Positions 29,901-36,534 of a stretch of DNA of 64,000 bases are shown in pieces (the stretch's first letter is position 1; every line of letters begins with the position of its first letter). The DNA comes from an uncultured Alistipes sp. (GTDB lineage Bacteria; Bacteroidota; Bacteroidia; Bacteroidales; Rikenellaceae). The stretch spans positions 1 to 64,000 of the forward strand of contig CALUNH010000002.1 of NCBI GenBank assembly GCA_944321965.1. The letters are read 5' to 3'. Both the position numbers and the translations under genes were made by a program. The notes under the pieces are model-generated. The model was given only the letters and a program-made list of their open reading frames with translations. It had not been told where the DNA came from and did no database searches.

Positions 29901-31201
29901 TGCGCCGGCTCTACGCCCGCTACTTCGCCGACGGGTTCGAAGGACATACCTATGATATCCCCGCCTGGCAGAAGGTCCACAATATCCCCGATGCCGAACT
30001 CTGGGAGGTGCGCATGAAACTCAAGAACCGGCTCATCAAGCATATCCGCAAACGCTACAGCGACCCCAAACAGGTGCGCCTCGACTCCCCGAAGCAGATG
30101 CTCCAGGTCATCGAGGGTCTGCGCCCCGACGTCCTGACCATCGGTTTCGCACGGCGGTTCGCAACCTACAAGCGCGCATACCTCCTCTTCACGAACCTCG
30201 ACCGCCTCGCCGCCATCGTCAACAACAAGGAGCGCCCCGTACAGTTCATCTTTGCGGGTAAGGCTCACCCCAACGACAAGCCCGGCCAGGACCTCATCAA
30301 ACGCATCGTCGAAGTCGCCGCCATGCCCCAGTTCGTGGGAAAGATCCTCTTCCTCCAGAATTACGACATGGAACTCGCCCGCCGCATGGTACAGGGTGTC
30401 GACGTCTGGCTCAATACCCCCACCCGACCCCTGGAGGCTTCGGGCACCTCGGGCGAAAAGTGCGTCATGAACGGCGTCATGCAGTTCTCCGTCCTCGACG
30501 GATGGTGGGTCGAAGGATACAAGGAGGGTGCCGGTTGGGCGCTCCCCATGGAACGGACCTTCACGGACCAGCACTTCCAGGACGAACTCGACGCCGAGAT
30601 GATCTACAATACCATCGAGGAGCAGATCGCCCCGAAATATTACGCCCGCGATACGGACTACATCCCCCACGAGTGGATCGCTTCGATCAAGAAGTGCATC
30701 GCCGACATCGCATCCAACTTTACCACGAACCGGATGCTGATCGACTACGAGGAGCGCTTCTACAACAAACTCGCGGCCCGGAAACGTCTGATGGCTGACG
30801 ACGCATACCGGATGGCCCGCGAAATCGCGGCCTGGAAACGAAAGGTCTCCGCAGCCTGGGATCAGGTCCGCGCCGTGGACGTCCAGCGCGTCAAGATCGA
30901 CAAGGAGGCCGTATACGTCGGCGAAAAGTATCGATTCTCCGTGACCGTGGACATCGCAAACCTCCGACCCGAGGATATCGGCGTCGAAATGGTGCTCGCC
31001 CGGCAGATCGTCGGTGGTCAGTCCGTCAACGTAACCCGGACCATTCAGCTCGAACGGGCCAAGATCGAAGGAAGTCTGGTTACATACGCCCTCGACTATA
31101 CCCCCGATGAGGCCGGAACGTTCGATGTCGCACTGAGAATCTATCCCTCCAACCCGAACCTCCCCCACCGGATGGATTTCGCTCTCGTAAAATGGGCTTA
31201 A
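26951..31201 (+). CDS. Fusion of GT3-type glycogen synthase and GT35 alpha-glucan phosphorylase
   Basis: A 1416-residue cytosolic protein. Residues about 8-600 resemble eukaryote-type (GT3) glycogen synthase: LFEVSWEVCNKVGGIHTVIS, VAHFHEWQTAAGGLYL, ATVFTTHATVMGR, SDITANECKYLLGREPDAVT and, later, VFPSYYEPWGYTPLE, as in GT3 enzymes that transfer glucose from UDP-glucose. Residues about 610-700 look like the DUF3417 lead domain (LEELSRNLWWCWNPGARDLF). Residues about 700-1290 are a GT35 phosphorylase (TISYFSMEYGLHSSLKIYSG, ARRFATYKRAYL) with the PLP-lysine motif EASGTSGEK (Lys1170). The last 100 residues form a beta domain. One chain thus seems able both to build and to phosphorolyse alpha-1,4-glucan. 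Start: ATG at 26951, after the promoter. Three further glucan genes follow. Confidence 0.85.
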   Translation: MSNAKHTPDFLFEVSWEVCNKVGGIHTVISTKAQTVTRKFADRYLLIGPDLSHEGVNPEFEEDPNLLKAWRQGLYNEGIRVRAGHWKIKGEPKVLLVDFSSLIPRKDEILKSLWESYHVDSISGQWDYVEPVLFGWAAGVVIASYADTFGTPTEKAVAHFHEWQTAAGGLYLRNRSPYVATVFTTHATVMGRCIAGNRLPLYNDLTKFNADELARRFNVVAKHSIEKMAAAYHDAFLTVSDITANECKYLLGREPDAVTPNGFENDFVWSGDEYYAKRDEARKAMISVAEACLGEKFNGDPLIVGTSGRYEFRNKGIDVFIESLKLLAQSDKFQREILAYITVPAGNRGPRVDLQAHLANPENPIDEKQYKYSTHYLENQTWDPIVNALRESPLTQPGSKVKVIFVPTYLNRADGIFNKDYYELLVGMDLTVFPSYYEPWGYTPLESVAFSVPTVTTTLAGFGLWVDKQREHAGVEVIRRDDYNDSEVENKIAEFLLRFSLLDEKYVNEIRTSAFEISMTALWEHLFAAYEQAYSEAVKSSIVRTNRTMLDDGGAKTEQINFVRQQLFVEKPNWSRMMVDKTLPKRLHALEELSRNLWWCWNPGARDLFEGIDPALWAECESNPIAFLDKLSVERMRELEKDTNFLAMLDAVHTQFRDYMNEKPDPKATTISYFSMEYGLHSSLKIYSGGLGILAGDYLKEASDRNVPMAAVGLLYRYGYFTQRLSAQGAQEATYEAQNFYKLPISPVRDEAGNWMTVSIAFPGRTLLARIWKCQVGRTDLYLLDADIEDNLEEDRQVTHYLYGGDWENRLKQEILLGIGGIRALRKLGIKHDVYHCNEGHAAFIGIERIRDLVNHRKLSFSEALEVVRSSSLFTTHTPVPAGHDAFPESMIRQYMSHYPDVLGITWEQYINLGKTNPNDPNEKFSMSVLACNLSQEVNGVSWLHGEVSKDILGNMWPGYFKNELHIGYVTNGVHFPTWIATSLRRLYARYFADGFEGHTYDIPAWQKVHNIPDAELWEVRMKLKNRLIKHIRKRYSDPKQVRLDSPKQMLQVIEGLRPDVLTIGFARRFATYKRAYLLFTNLDRLAAIVNNKERPVQFIFAGKAHPNDKPGQDLIKRIVEVAAMPQFVGKILFLQNYDMELARRMVQGVDVWLNTPTRPLEASGTSGEKCVMNGVMQFSVLDGWWVEGYKEGAGWALPMERTFTDQHFQDELDAEMIYNTIEEQIAPKYYARDTDYIPHEWIASIKKCIADIASNFTTNRMLIDYEERFYNKLAARKRLMADDAYRMAREIAAWKRKVSAAWDQVRAVDVQRVKIDKEAVYVGEKYRFSVTVDIANLRPEDIGVEMVLARQIVGGQSVNVTRTIQLERAKIEGSLVTYALDYTPDEAGTFDVALRIYPSNPNLPHRMDFALVKWA

Positions 31202-31252
31202 ACACATTTTGTGACAAAACGGTAGAAAATTCATCGAATTTCAGCAACCGCG

Positions 31253-31283
31253 TTGCTATTTTTCGATTTTTTGAATATCTTTA
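31253..31283 (+). promoter_or_regulatory. Possible internal promoter before the debranching enzyme gene
   Basis: TTGC (31253-31256), 19 bp, TATCTTTA (31276-31283): one mismatch to TAnnTTTG. Located in the AT-rich 108-bp gap after the fusion gene. Confidence 0.4.
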
Positions 31284-31309
31284 GTGTCGAATAGCATTTT
31301 TTTAAGCAT

Positions 31310-33394
31310 ATGTCAGCATTAACCTTCGACAAAAGCGAACTCGGGAACCTGGAGTACTCCCTCCAGCGCGAAATGCTCGCTACCGACCGAATCGGCGGAT
31401 ACATGAGCACGACTATCGTCTGCTGCAATACGCGCCGATATCACGGACTGATCGTATCCCCGATCGATACCTCAGACCGGACCTATGTCCTCCTGTCGGC
31501 GCTCGACGAATCCATCATCCAGCACGACCAGACATTCAACCTGGCGCTCCACCGCTTCAAGGGAACTTACGAACCCCGGGGACACAAGTACATCACCGAC
31601 TTCGAGTACACCCCCACTCCCACCATTACCTACCGCGTGGGTGGCGTAATCCTCAAAAAGGAGATGCTCTGGATCCACAAGCGGACCCAGCTCATGATCC
31701 GTTACACGCTTGTCGATGCTCACTCCGAAACCCGGCTCAGACTCCGGCCGTTCCTCGCATTCCGCGACAAACATGCCCTGACCCATGCCAACATGGAGGC
31801 CGACGGCCACTCATATCCCGCCGTAAACGGTGTGAAATGCAGACTCTACAGCTCATTCCCCTGGCTCTATCTCCAGACAAACAAGCCCGATACGGAATTC
31901 GTGCCCGCTCCCGACTGGTACTACAACTTCGAGTACCTCCAGGACATCGCTCGCGGATATGACGGATACGAGGATCTGATGACTACCGGATATTTCGAAA
32001 CCGAACTCAAAAAGGGCGAAAGCATCATCTTCTCCGCGTCGCTCGACGAAATGGGTTCCGCAAAGACCATCGAGGAGCTCTTCCAGGGTTCCATCGCCCG
32101 ACGCACGCACAAGATCGACTTCATCAGCTGTCTCGAACACTCCGCACGCCAGTTCCTGATCCGACGCCCCGGAAACCGTACCGAGGTGATCTCCGGATAC
32201 CCCTGGCACGGCGTCTCCGGACGACAGACCTTTGTCGCACTGCCCGGAATCACACTCCGCCAGAACCACAAGGAGGACTGCATCGATGCCCTCGATACCC
32301 AGGTCCGAAACATGTGCAACGGCATGTTCTGCGGAGACTTCTCCGCCGCCGTGGCCGCGGATACGCCCCTCTGGTTCTTCTGGACCCTCCAGCAGCTCGA
32401 AGCGCAGATCGGAGCACAGGCCGTCTGGGAACGATACGGCGACGCCATGAAGCAGATCCTCGAATCCTACAGGCTGGGAGTCGCAGGACGGGTCATCCTC
32501 AATGACAACGGACTGATCTGGGCTTCCGCGGAACGGACACCCCTGACGTGGATGAACTCCGTGATCGCAGGATCCCCCGTAACCCCGAGAAACGGATACC
32601 AGGTAGAGGTCAATGCACTCTGGTACAACGCCGTATGCTACGCCTTGAAACTCGCGGCTGAAAACGGGGACAAGAAGTTCGTCAAGGCCTGGGAGAAACT
32701 CCCCGAAAAGACAAAGGCCTCCTTCAACGAACTATTCCACCTCGCCGAAGGTTATCTGGCCGACTACGTGGGATTCGAAGGTCCCGCCAAGGAGATCCGA
32801 CCCAACATGATCATCGCCTGCGGGCTCCCCTACAAGATGCTCGACGAACAGGCGCAGCTCGAAGTCATCCAGACCGTTCGCCAGCACCTCCTCACCCCCA
32901 AGGGCCTGCGGACCCTCTCGCCCCGCAACCCCCTCTACAAGGGTTCGCAGGAGGGTACGCCCGAAGAGCGCGATTTCGCAGGAAAGAACGGCTCCGTTTG
33001 GCCCTGGCTCCTGGAGTTCTACGTCCAGGCCTGCTTCGACATCAACGGAGATGCCTTCCTGCCCCAGGCCGAGGAGATTCTCGAAGGATTCGAGGAGGAC
33101 ATCCAGTCCTACGGAATCGGATCCATCGGTGAACTCTTCGATGCGGATCCCCCCTATGCACCCCGCGGAGCTATCTCGCAGGCATGGAGCGTCGCTTCCG
33201 TACTGGACATCCACGCCATGATCCAGGCGCGCAAGGCGGACAAGGCCGAAACCCCGAAGAAGAAATCCACCCGGAAACCGGCCGCCAAAACTGCAGCAAA
33301 GGCGGAAGCCAAAAGCGAAAAGAAGGCCGAAACAAAAGCCGTAAAGAAAACCGCGACCAAAAAATCCACGGCGAAAAAGGCCGCAACAAAATAG
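31310..33394 (+). CDS. Amylo-alpha-1,6-glucosidase (GH133-type debranching enzyme) with Lys/Ala-rich tail
   Basis: A 694-residue protein without a signal peptide. Residues 1-230 match the N-terminal domain of bacterial glycogen debranching enzymes (LATDRIGGYMSTTIVCCNTRRYHGLIV). Residues 290-640 form the alpha/alpha-barrel catalytic domain (YPWHGVSGRQTFVALPG, LIWASAERTPLTWMNS, GYQVEVNALWYNAVCYALKL, and LRTLSPRNPLYKG). It removes alpha-1,6 branches left by phosphorylase. The last 53 residues are almost only K, A, T, E and S (PKKKSTRKPAAKTAAKAEA and onward), resembling histone-H1-like tails; this is not part of the enzyme family and should be disordered and very basic. The upstream fusion gene ends 108 bp before. 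Confidence 0.9.
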   Translation: MSALTFDKSELGNLEYSLQREMLATDRIGGYMSTTIVCCNTRRYHGLIVSPIDTSDRTYVLLSALDESIIQHDQTFNLALHRFKGTYEPRGHKYITDFEYTPTPTITYRVGGVILKKEMLWIHKRTQLMIRYTLVDAHSETRLRLRPFLAFRDKHALTHANMEADGHSYPAVNGVKCRLYSSFPWLYLQTNKPDTEFVPAPDWYYNFEYLQDIARGYDGYEDLMTTGYFETELKKGESIIFSASLDEMGSAKTIEELFQGSIARRTHKIDFISCLEHSARQFLIRRPGNRTEVISGYPWHGVSGRQTFVALPGITLRQNHKEDCIDALDTQVRNMCNGMFCGDFSAAVAADTPLWFFWTLQQLEAQIGAQAVWERYGDAMKQILESYRLGVAGRVILNDNGLIWASAERTPLTWMNSVIAGSPVTPRNGYQVEVNALWYNAVCYALKLAAENGDKKFVKAWEKLPEKTKASFNELFHLAEGYLADYVGFEGPAKEIRPNMIIACGLPYKMLDEQAQLEVIQTVRQHLLTPKGLRTLSPRNPLYKGSQEGTPEERDFAGKNGSVWPWLLEFYVQACFDINGDAFLPQAEEILEGFEEDIQSYGIGSIGELFDADPPYAPRGAISQAWSVASVLDIHAMIQARKADKAETPKKKSTRKPAAKTAAKAEAKSEKKAETKAVKKTATKKSTAKKAATK

Positions 33395-33423
33395 GAGCAA
33401 AAACTCGGTTCAACACCCCGGGA

Positions 33424-33460
33424 CCGTTCCTCTCCAGGCTAAGACACCTGGGGAGGACGG
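33424..33460 (+). terminator. Hairpin after the debranching enzyme gene
   Basis: CCGT, CCTC and CCAGG on the left pair with CCTGG, GAGG and ACGG on the right, with small mismatches and an 8-nt loop. No T run. It may attenuate read-through into the downstream purine-rich leader. Confidence 0.4.
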
Positions 33461-33462
33461 GC

Positions 33463-33660
33463 CAAAGGGAGCCAGCAAGAGGCGCAAGAGAGAGGGGGGG
33501 GGAGGGTCACAGGAGAAGGGAAAACCACGTAGAGAGGGGGGGGGCACGAGAGAAAGGAAACCACGAGAGAAGGGAACCCACGAGAGAAAGAGGGACCACG
33601 AGAGAAGGAAATAAAGACGCGCAAGAGACACGTGAGAGATGGCTGAGGTGAAAAGAGATG
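33463..33660 (+). repeat. Purine-rich tract with degenerate 17-bp tandem repeats and two nine-G runs
   Basis: Roughly four fifths purine on the + strand. G9 occurs at 33494-33502 and 33536-33544. From about 33545 four imperfect units start with CACGAGAGAA (for example CACGAGAGAAAGGAAAC and CACGAGAGAAGGGAACC). It lies between the debranching and glycosyltransferase genes of the same cluster, so it would be in the transcript if they are cotranscribed. No convincing reading frame. Confidence 0.6.
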
Positions 33661-33740
33661 CCGGGAGCAACGACCGCACAGGATGTTGAACGACAATGTG
33701 ACGAAACACAAGGATACACAAGACAAAATTTAAATAAGAC

Positions 33741-35060
33741 ATGAAAGTATTGATGTTCGGATGGGAGTTCCCGCCCCATATCGCGGGTGGTTTGGGAACA
33801 GCCTGCTACGGAATGACCCGGGGACTGGCGCGAAACGGCGTGGACGTAACCTTCGTCGTACCCCACGCATACGGCGATGAGGACCAGCGGTTCACTCACG
33901 TCCTCAATGCCAGCGAGGTCGAAGCCCTCTACGGTTCTACCGGAAGCGGGGCCGACGACATCCTCGAAAAGATGTCGTTCATACACATCGACTCAAACAT
34001 GGTCCCCTACATCTCCCCCGAAGAGTATGAATCCTACCACGAGAAATACGTCAAATCGGGACAGCACGTCTGGTCCACGACCGACGCATGGAAACAACGC
34101 TACACCTTCTCGGGTAAGTACGGGGCTAACCTGATGGAAGAGGTCGCCCGTTATGCCGTCGTGGCGGCACAGGTGGCCAAGGACCTCGAAGGACAGTTCG
34201 ACGTAATCCACGCTCACGACTGGCTTACCTACTACGCCGGGATCGCGGCCAAACGTGTCTCCGGAAAACCCCTCGTCGTGCACATGCACGCTACGGAGTA
34301 TGACCGAAGCGGCGAAAACGTGAATACCCAGGTCCACGCAATCGAGTTGAACGGAATGCGCGCCGCAGACCGCGTGATCGCTGTCTCCAACCTGACCCGC
34401 AATATCGTTATCAACCGTTACGGAATCCCCGCGGAAAAGGTCGTCACCGTACACAACGCCGTGCGATTTGCGGAAAAGGATACCGCCGTCCCCGAACGCG
34501 GAGTCTCGGACAAGATCGTCACCTTCCTGGGCCGTATCACCTACCAGAAAGGACCCGACTACTTCGTCGAAGCCGCAGCCAAGGTCCTCAAGCGCGTCCC
34601 CAACGTCCGGTTCGTCATGGCCGGATCCGGAGACATGATGAACCACGTCATCCGCCGGGTCGCCCGACTCGGAATCGCAGACCGTTTCCACTTCACAGGA
34701 TTCCTCCGCGGAGAAGACGTACACAAGATGTTCCAGCTCTCCGACGTGTATGTCATGCCGTCGGTGTCCGAGCCCTTCGGAATCTCGCCCCTGGAGGCCA
34801 TGCGGTCGAACGTCCCCGTCATCATCTCCAAACAGAGCGGCGTCGCCGAGGTCCTCGACTATGCCGTCAAGGTCGACTACTGGGATGTCGATGCACTGGC
34901 GGATGCTATCTACGGCCTGATCGAGTATCCGGCCCTGGCCAAAATGTTCGCCTCGAAAGGCCTCGCAGAGGTCACCAACCTCAAGTGGAACGACGCAGCA
35001 GCCAAAATCAAAAAGGTCTACGAAGACGCGATCGAAGAGAGTAAGAATCAATCCAAATAG
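33741..35060 (+). CDS. GT4/GT5-like glycosyltransferase (glycogen synthase-like)
   Basis: A 439-residue GT-B fold enzyme. The N-terminal acceptor domain starts MKVLMFGWEFPPHIAGGLGT, with the G-G-L loop typical of starch/glycogen synthases and relatives. It also has DVIHAHDWLTYYAG and VVHMHATEYDRSG. The C-terminal nucleotide-sugar domain has VTFLGRITYQKGPDYFVEAA and the E-x7-E motif region PSVSEPFGISPLEAMR. Donor and acceptor are not certain. In this context, 12 bp before a GH57 gene and downstream of synthase/phosphorylase and debranching genes, alpha-glucan synthesis or priming is likely. No signal peptide; cytosolic. Its long purine-rich upstream region is unusual. Confidence 0.85.
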   Translation: MKVLMFGWEFPPHIAGGLGTACYGMTRGLARNGVDVTFVVPHAYGDEDQRFTHVLNASEVEALYGSTGSGADDILEKMSFIHIDSNMVPYISPEEYESYHEKYVKSGQHVWSTTDAWKQRYTFSGKYGANLMEEVARYAVVAAQVAKDLEGQFDVIHAHDWLTYYAGIAAKRVSGKPLVVHMHATEYDRSGENVNTQVHAIELNGMRAADRVIAVSNLTRNIVINRYGIPAEKVVTVHNAVRFAEKDTAVPERGVSDKIVTFLGRITYQKGPDYFVEAAAKVLKRVPNVRFVMAGSGDMMNHVIRRVARLGIADRFHFTGFLRGEDVHKMFQLSDVYVMPSVSEPFGISPLEAMRSNVPVIISKQSGVAEVLDYAVKVDYWDVDALADAIYGLIEYPALAKMFASKGLAEVTNLKWNDAAAKIKKVYEDAIEESKNQSK

Positions 35061-35072
35061 AAATACACCATC

Positions 35073-36284
35073 ATGAAAACCGTTTGCCTCTACTTTCAGG
35101 TACATCAGCCCTGGCGTCTGAAAAAGTACCGCTTTTTCAACATGGGCAAGGACCATAACTACCTGGACGACCTCCAGAACCGCGCTATCATGCAAAAGGT
35201 CGCCCGCCAGTGCTACCTCCCCATGAACGCCCTGCTGCTGAAACTCATCAAGGAAAACAAGGGTAAGTTCCGCTGCTCGTTCTCGATCACGGGTATCGCC
35301 ATCGAGCAGATGAAGGCTTTCGCTCCCGAAGTCCTCGACTCCTTCAAGGAGCTCGCCGCAACGGGATGCGTGGAATTCCTCGCCGAAACCTACTCGCACT
35401 CCCTCGCGGCACTCGCCTCCAAGGAGGATTTCGAAGAGCAGGTGAAACTCCACACGAACCTCATCAAGAAGGAGTTCGGCGTGAAACCCACCGCTTTCCG
35501 GAACACCGAGCTCATCTACTCCGACGAAATCGGTGCCATGGTGGCCGGAATGGGATTCCGTACGATGCTCGCCGAAGGCGCCAAGCACGTGTTGGGTTGG
35601 AAATCCCCCAACTACGTCTACGCAAACGCCATCGATCAGAAACTCCGCCTCCTGCTGCGCAACTACAAGCTCTCGGACGATATCGCATTCCGATTCTCCA
35701 ACCAAAGCTGGGACCAGTGGCCTCTGACCGCCGACAAGTACGTACAGTGGCTCGCTTCGGACGAAACCCCCGGAGAGGTCATCAACCTCTTCATGGATTA
35801 CGAAACGTTCGGTGAGCACCAGGCTGCCGATACCGGAATCTTCGAGTTCATGCGCGCCCTGCCCAAAGCCATCCTCGCCAAGAAGAACGGGCTGGAGTTC
35901 GCAACCGTAACCGAAGCCGCCAAAAAGTATCAGCCCGTTGCCGTGCTCCACTGTCCGCACGTGATGTCCTGGGCCGACGAGGAGCGTGACATTACCGCCT
36001 GGCTCGGAAACGAACTCCAGAACGAGGCATTCGCAAAACTGTACGCGCAGAAAGAGAAGATCAGGACCCTGAAAAACCCCGACTTCGACTACGTGTGGAG
36101 CTTCTTGCAGACCTCCGACCACTTCTATTACATGGCAACCAAGTGGCTGTCCGACGGGGACGTACACTCCTACTTCAACCCCTACGACTCGGCTTATGAC
36201 GCCTTTATCAACTACATGAACGTCCTCTCGGACTTCATCATCGAGTTGGACAAGGCCGTAGCTGCCAAAAACGCCCGCAAATAG
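35073..36284 (+). CDS. GH57 family glycoside hydrolase (alpha-amylase or branching-type)
   Basis: A 403-residue cytosolic protein with GH57 motifs: opening CLYFQVHQPWRLKKY (motif 1, HQP), FSITGIAIEQM, the nucleophile region FRNTELIYSDEIG (Glu about 152), and the acid/base region FMDYETFGEHQ (Asp about 241). GH57 covers alpha-amylases, 4-alpha-glucanotransferases and branching enzymes. At 403 residues and without the extra C-terminal helical domain of GH57 branching enzymes (about 520 or more), an intracellular amylase or glucanotransferase is more likely. It starts 12 bp after the glycosyltransferase and ends the cluster at a terminator. Confidence 0.88.
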   Translation: MKTVCLYFQVHQPWRLKKYRFFNMGKDHNYLDDLQNRAIMQKVARQCYLPMNALLLKLIKENKGKFRCSFSITGIAIEQMKAFAPEVLDSFKELAATGCVEFLAETYSHSLAALASKEDFEEQVKLHTNLIKKEFGVKPTAFRNTELIYSDEIGAMVAGMGFRTMLAEGAKHVLGWKSPNYVYANAIDQKLRLLLRNYKLSDDIAFRFSNQSWDQWPLTADKYVQWLASDETPGEVINLFMDYETFGEHQAADTGIFEFMRALPKAILAKKNGLEFATVTEAAKKYQPVAVLHCPHVMSWADEERDITAWLGNELQNEAFAKLYAQKEKIRTLKNPDFDYVWSFLQTSDHFYYMATKWLSDGDVHSYFNPYDSAYDAFINYMNVLSDFIIELDKAVAAKNARK

Positions 36285-36316
36285 GGGCAAAAAGTATCTG
36301 CAAGCCAAAGCAGCCC

Positions 36317-36350
36317 AAAACGGGTCCTTCCTCAGGAAGGGCCCGTTTTT
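36317..36350 (+). terminator. Terminator of the glycogen cluster
   Basis: CGGGTCCTTCC pairs with GGAAGGGCCCG (one G-T pair) around TCA, followed by five T. Confidence 0.75.
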
Positions 36351-36503
36351 CGATCGGGACAACCCGCAATCCGGCTGCCGGAACCCGGTCCGGGACCCTC
36401 CGAGGCGAGGGCGAAGCTCCTCGAAAATCCAGATTCGCAGCGGAATTCTTAAAAAAATTTCATATATCACCCCCGAAAAGCAACTTTTTTACTGCAAAAT
36501 AGT

Positions 36504-36511
36504 TATATTTG
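36504..36511 (+). promoter_or_regulatory. -7 box of gltB
   Basis: TATATTTG, 23 nt before the ATG at 36535. The upstream AT-rich stretch has no clear TTTG at the expected distance. Confidence 0.5.
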
Positions 36512-36534
36512 TAGCGGTTAGATTAGGTTGCCTT

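Noticed and set aside
26909..31234. Open frame of 1441 codons on the minus strand
   Set aside because: It mirrors the GT3-GT35 fusion gene. Its translation is low-complexity Val/Glu/Gly/Asp with no family motif, as expected when GC-rich third positions remove stop codons from the opposite strand.
33541..33620. CRISPR array
   Set aside because: The 17-bp units are contiguous and degenerate with no unique spacers, and there are no cas genes.
33410..33742. Minus-strand frames rich in Ser/Phe/Leu/Pro in the purine-rich tract
   Set aside because: Composition simply reflects the pyrimidine-rich strand; there is no start context or motif, and the frames differ among the three similar tracts.
33993..36470. 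Open frame of 825 codons on the minus strand across the GT4 and GH57 genes
   Set aside because: It crosses two well-supported genes and a terminator and shows no recognisable domain.
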